6,350 nt of DNA from an uncultured Actinomycetes bacterium (GTDB lineage: Bacteria > Actinomycetota > Acidimicrobiia > Acidimicrobiales > Microtrichaceae). The notes beneath the pieces were generated by a model. It was not told the origin of the DNA. It saw only the letters and a list, made by a program, of their open reading frames with translations, and did no database searches. The position numbers and the translations under genes are program-made. The stretch lies in contig CAIYXG010000033.1 of NCBI GenBank assembly GCA_903930035.1, positions 1 to 6,350 of the forward strand, in the 5' to 3' direction. Below, piece by piece: positions 5,368-6,350 of this stretch (position 1 is its first letter; each line of letters opens with the position of its first letter).

Positions 5368-6350
5368 GCCTGCGGAGGCTCGGGGAGCGGCCCGGACGAC
5401 GGCGGGACCGCCGGCGGCGGCGTGATGGTCGACGGCAGCGGCGGGGGAGTGGTCCCCGGTGCGCCGGAGGCGCTCGGTGCGGCCGTGGGGGCCGGTGCGG
5501 CGGGGTCGGCCGGGAGCGTGCCGGCAGCCACCGAGATCAGCCGCGTCACCTCGGCGCCCGAGATGGTCTCGTGCTCGAGCAGGGCGCGGGCCACCAGGTC
5601 CAGCGCCTTGCGCTGGGTGGTCAGCAGCTCGACGCAGTGGTCCGCGGCCTCGCGGAGGATCCGCTCGACCTCGGCGTCGATCAGCTTGGAGGTGTCCTCG
5701 GAGTACTCGCGCTGGGTGCCGAAGTCGTCGCCCAGGAACACCGGCCCGGACGTGCCCCACGCCCGGGGGCCGACGGCGTCGCTCATGCCGAACTCCGTGA
5801 CCATGCGCCGGGCCCGCTCGGTCGAGACCTGCAGGTCGTTGCTGGCGCCGGTCGAGCGGTGGTTGAAGACCAGGTCCTCCGCCACCCGGCCGCCCATGGC
5901 CACCACGATCGACTCGTCCAGGTACTCCTTGGAGTAGGAGTGGCGCTCCTCCTCGGGGAGCTGCTGGGTCACGCCCAGCGCCATGCCCCGGGGCAGGATC
6001 GTCACCTTGTGCACCGGGTCGGCGTTGGGCAGCAGGGCCGCACAGAGCGCGTGGCCGGCCTCGTGGTAGGCGGTGATCTCCTTCTCCCGCTCGTCGATGA
6101 CGCGGTTCTTCCGCGCCCGCCCCCAGCGGACCTTGTCGCGGGCCTCTTCCAGGTCCGCCTGCTCAATGTGGGTCTTGTTGGCCATGGTCGCCGAGATCGC
6201 GGCCTCGTTGACCAAAGCGGCCAGGTCGGCCCCGCTGAACATCGGGGTGCCGCGGGCCATGCGCTGCAGGTCGACGTCGGGGGCGGTTCGCACCTTGCCG
6301 GCGTAGATCTTGAGGATTTCCAGGCGTCCCTGCAGGTCGGGCAGGGGCAC
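5364..6350 (-). CDS. ftsH: ATP-dependent zinc metalloprotease FtsH, C-terminal part (N-terminus beyond window)
   Basis: FtsH is a hexameric inner-membrane AAA+ protease that extracts and degrades misfolded membrane proteins and some regulators in the cytoplasm. The window holds the last 328 residues. Numbering within this fragment, 1-75 is the end of the AAA+ module, including its helical lid (RGTPMFSGADLAALVNEAA, 33-51). The M41 peptidase domain follows, with the zinc site HEAGH (96-100, bases 6065-6051), catalytic Glu97 and probable third ligand Asp172 in TGASNDL. The conserved LPRGMALGVTQQLPEEE, GGRVAED and RRMVTEFGMS segments are intact. The last 50 residues (279-328) are a disordered Ala/Pro/Ser/Thr-rich tail. 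The Walker motifs, transmembrane helices and true start lie to the right. The GTG codon at 6350-6348 is an internal valine of the conserved PLPDLQGR region, not a start. No frameshift is visible; the gene converges on the plus-strand operon with a 2-base gap. Confidence 0.97.
   Translation of the reverse strand: MPLPDLQGRLEILKIYAGKVRTAPDVDLQRMARGTPMFSGADLAALVNEAAISATMANKTHIEQADLEEARDKVRWGRARKNRVIDEREKEITAYHEAGHALCAALLPNADPVHKVTILPRGMALGVTQQLPEEERHSYSKEYLDESIVVAMGGRVAEDLVFNHRSTGASNDLQVSTERARRMVTEFGMSDAVGPRAWGTSGPVFLGDDFGTQREYSEDTSKLIDAEVERILREAADHCVELLTTQRKALDLVARALLEHETISGAEVTRLISVAAGTLPADPAAPAPTAAPSASGAPGTTPPPLPSTITPPPAVPPSSGPLPEPPQA

Noticed and set aside
5422..5937. Plus-strand open frame opposite ftsH
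   Set aside because: It is Ser/Arg-rich with no domain, and lies antisense to conserved FtsH peptidase sequence.
6348..6350. GTG at the right edge as a start for a short FtsH-like peptidase
   Set aside because: It encodes the valine of a conserved internal FtsH segment (VPLPDLQGR) and the frame continues off the edge; the ATPase part is simply outside the window.
1..6350. CRISPR arrays, insertion sequences, tRNA or rRNA genes, or phage-type modules
   Set aside because: No direct-repeat arrays, terminal inverted repeats, transposase motifs or RNA-gene patterns are visible; the window is continuous ordinary coding sequence.

Overview
The window is very GC-rich, with G or C at nearly every third codon position, and is almost entirely coding. 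A large membrane glycosyltransferase next to a DUF5719-type secreted protein is an arrangement I associate with high-GC Actinomycetota. The sequence alone does not settle the class. Acidimicrobiia is a reasonable guess, because the FtsH differs somewhat from the usual Streptomyces/Mycobacterium type.

Layout: three plus-strand genes are packed head to tail. The first (1-3366, probably entering from the left edge) encodes a protein of more than 1100 residues: a cytoplasmic family-2 glycosyltransferase domain, a polytopic membrane region and a large extracytoplasmic C-terminal region. It overlaps the second gene by ATGA. The second (3363-4856) encodes a membrane-anchored or secreted DUF5719-type protein built from four repeated beta-rich modules. 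One base after its stop, the third (4858-5361, GTG start) encodes a small membrane-anchored thioredoxin-fold protein with a CSTC motif. Facing them on the minus strand is the C-terminal 328 residues of FtsH (5364-6350, N-terminal part beyond the right edge). The convergent stop codons are only two bases apart and lie within a 10-bp palindrome.

The three plus-strand genes look like one translationally coupled cell-envelope operon. The glycosyltransferase probably acts on lipid-linked or cell-wall glycans. The DUF5719 protein is extracytoplasmic. The thioredoxin-like protein may handle thiols or disulfides, possibly of the DUF5719 protein, whose only two cysteines both lie in its first module. 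That functional link is inference. FtsH is an unrelated housekeeping membrane protease that happens to converge on the operon.

No RNA gene, insertion sequence, CRISPR array, attachment site or riboswitch is visible. No promoter is expected inside the window, since both transcription units start beyond its edges. There is no non-coding stretch longer than 2 bases.
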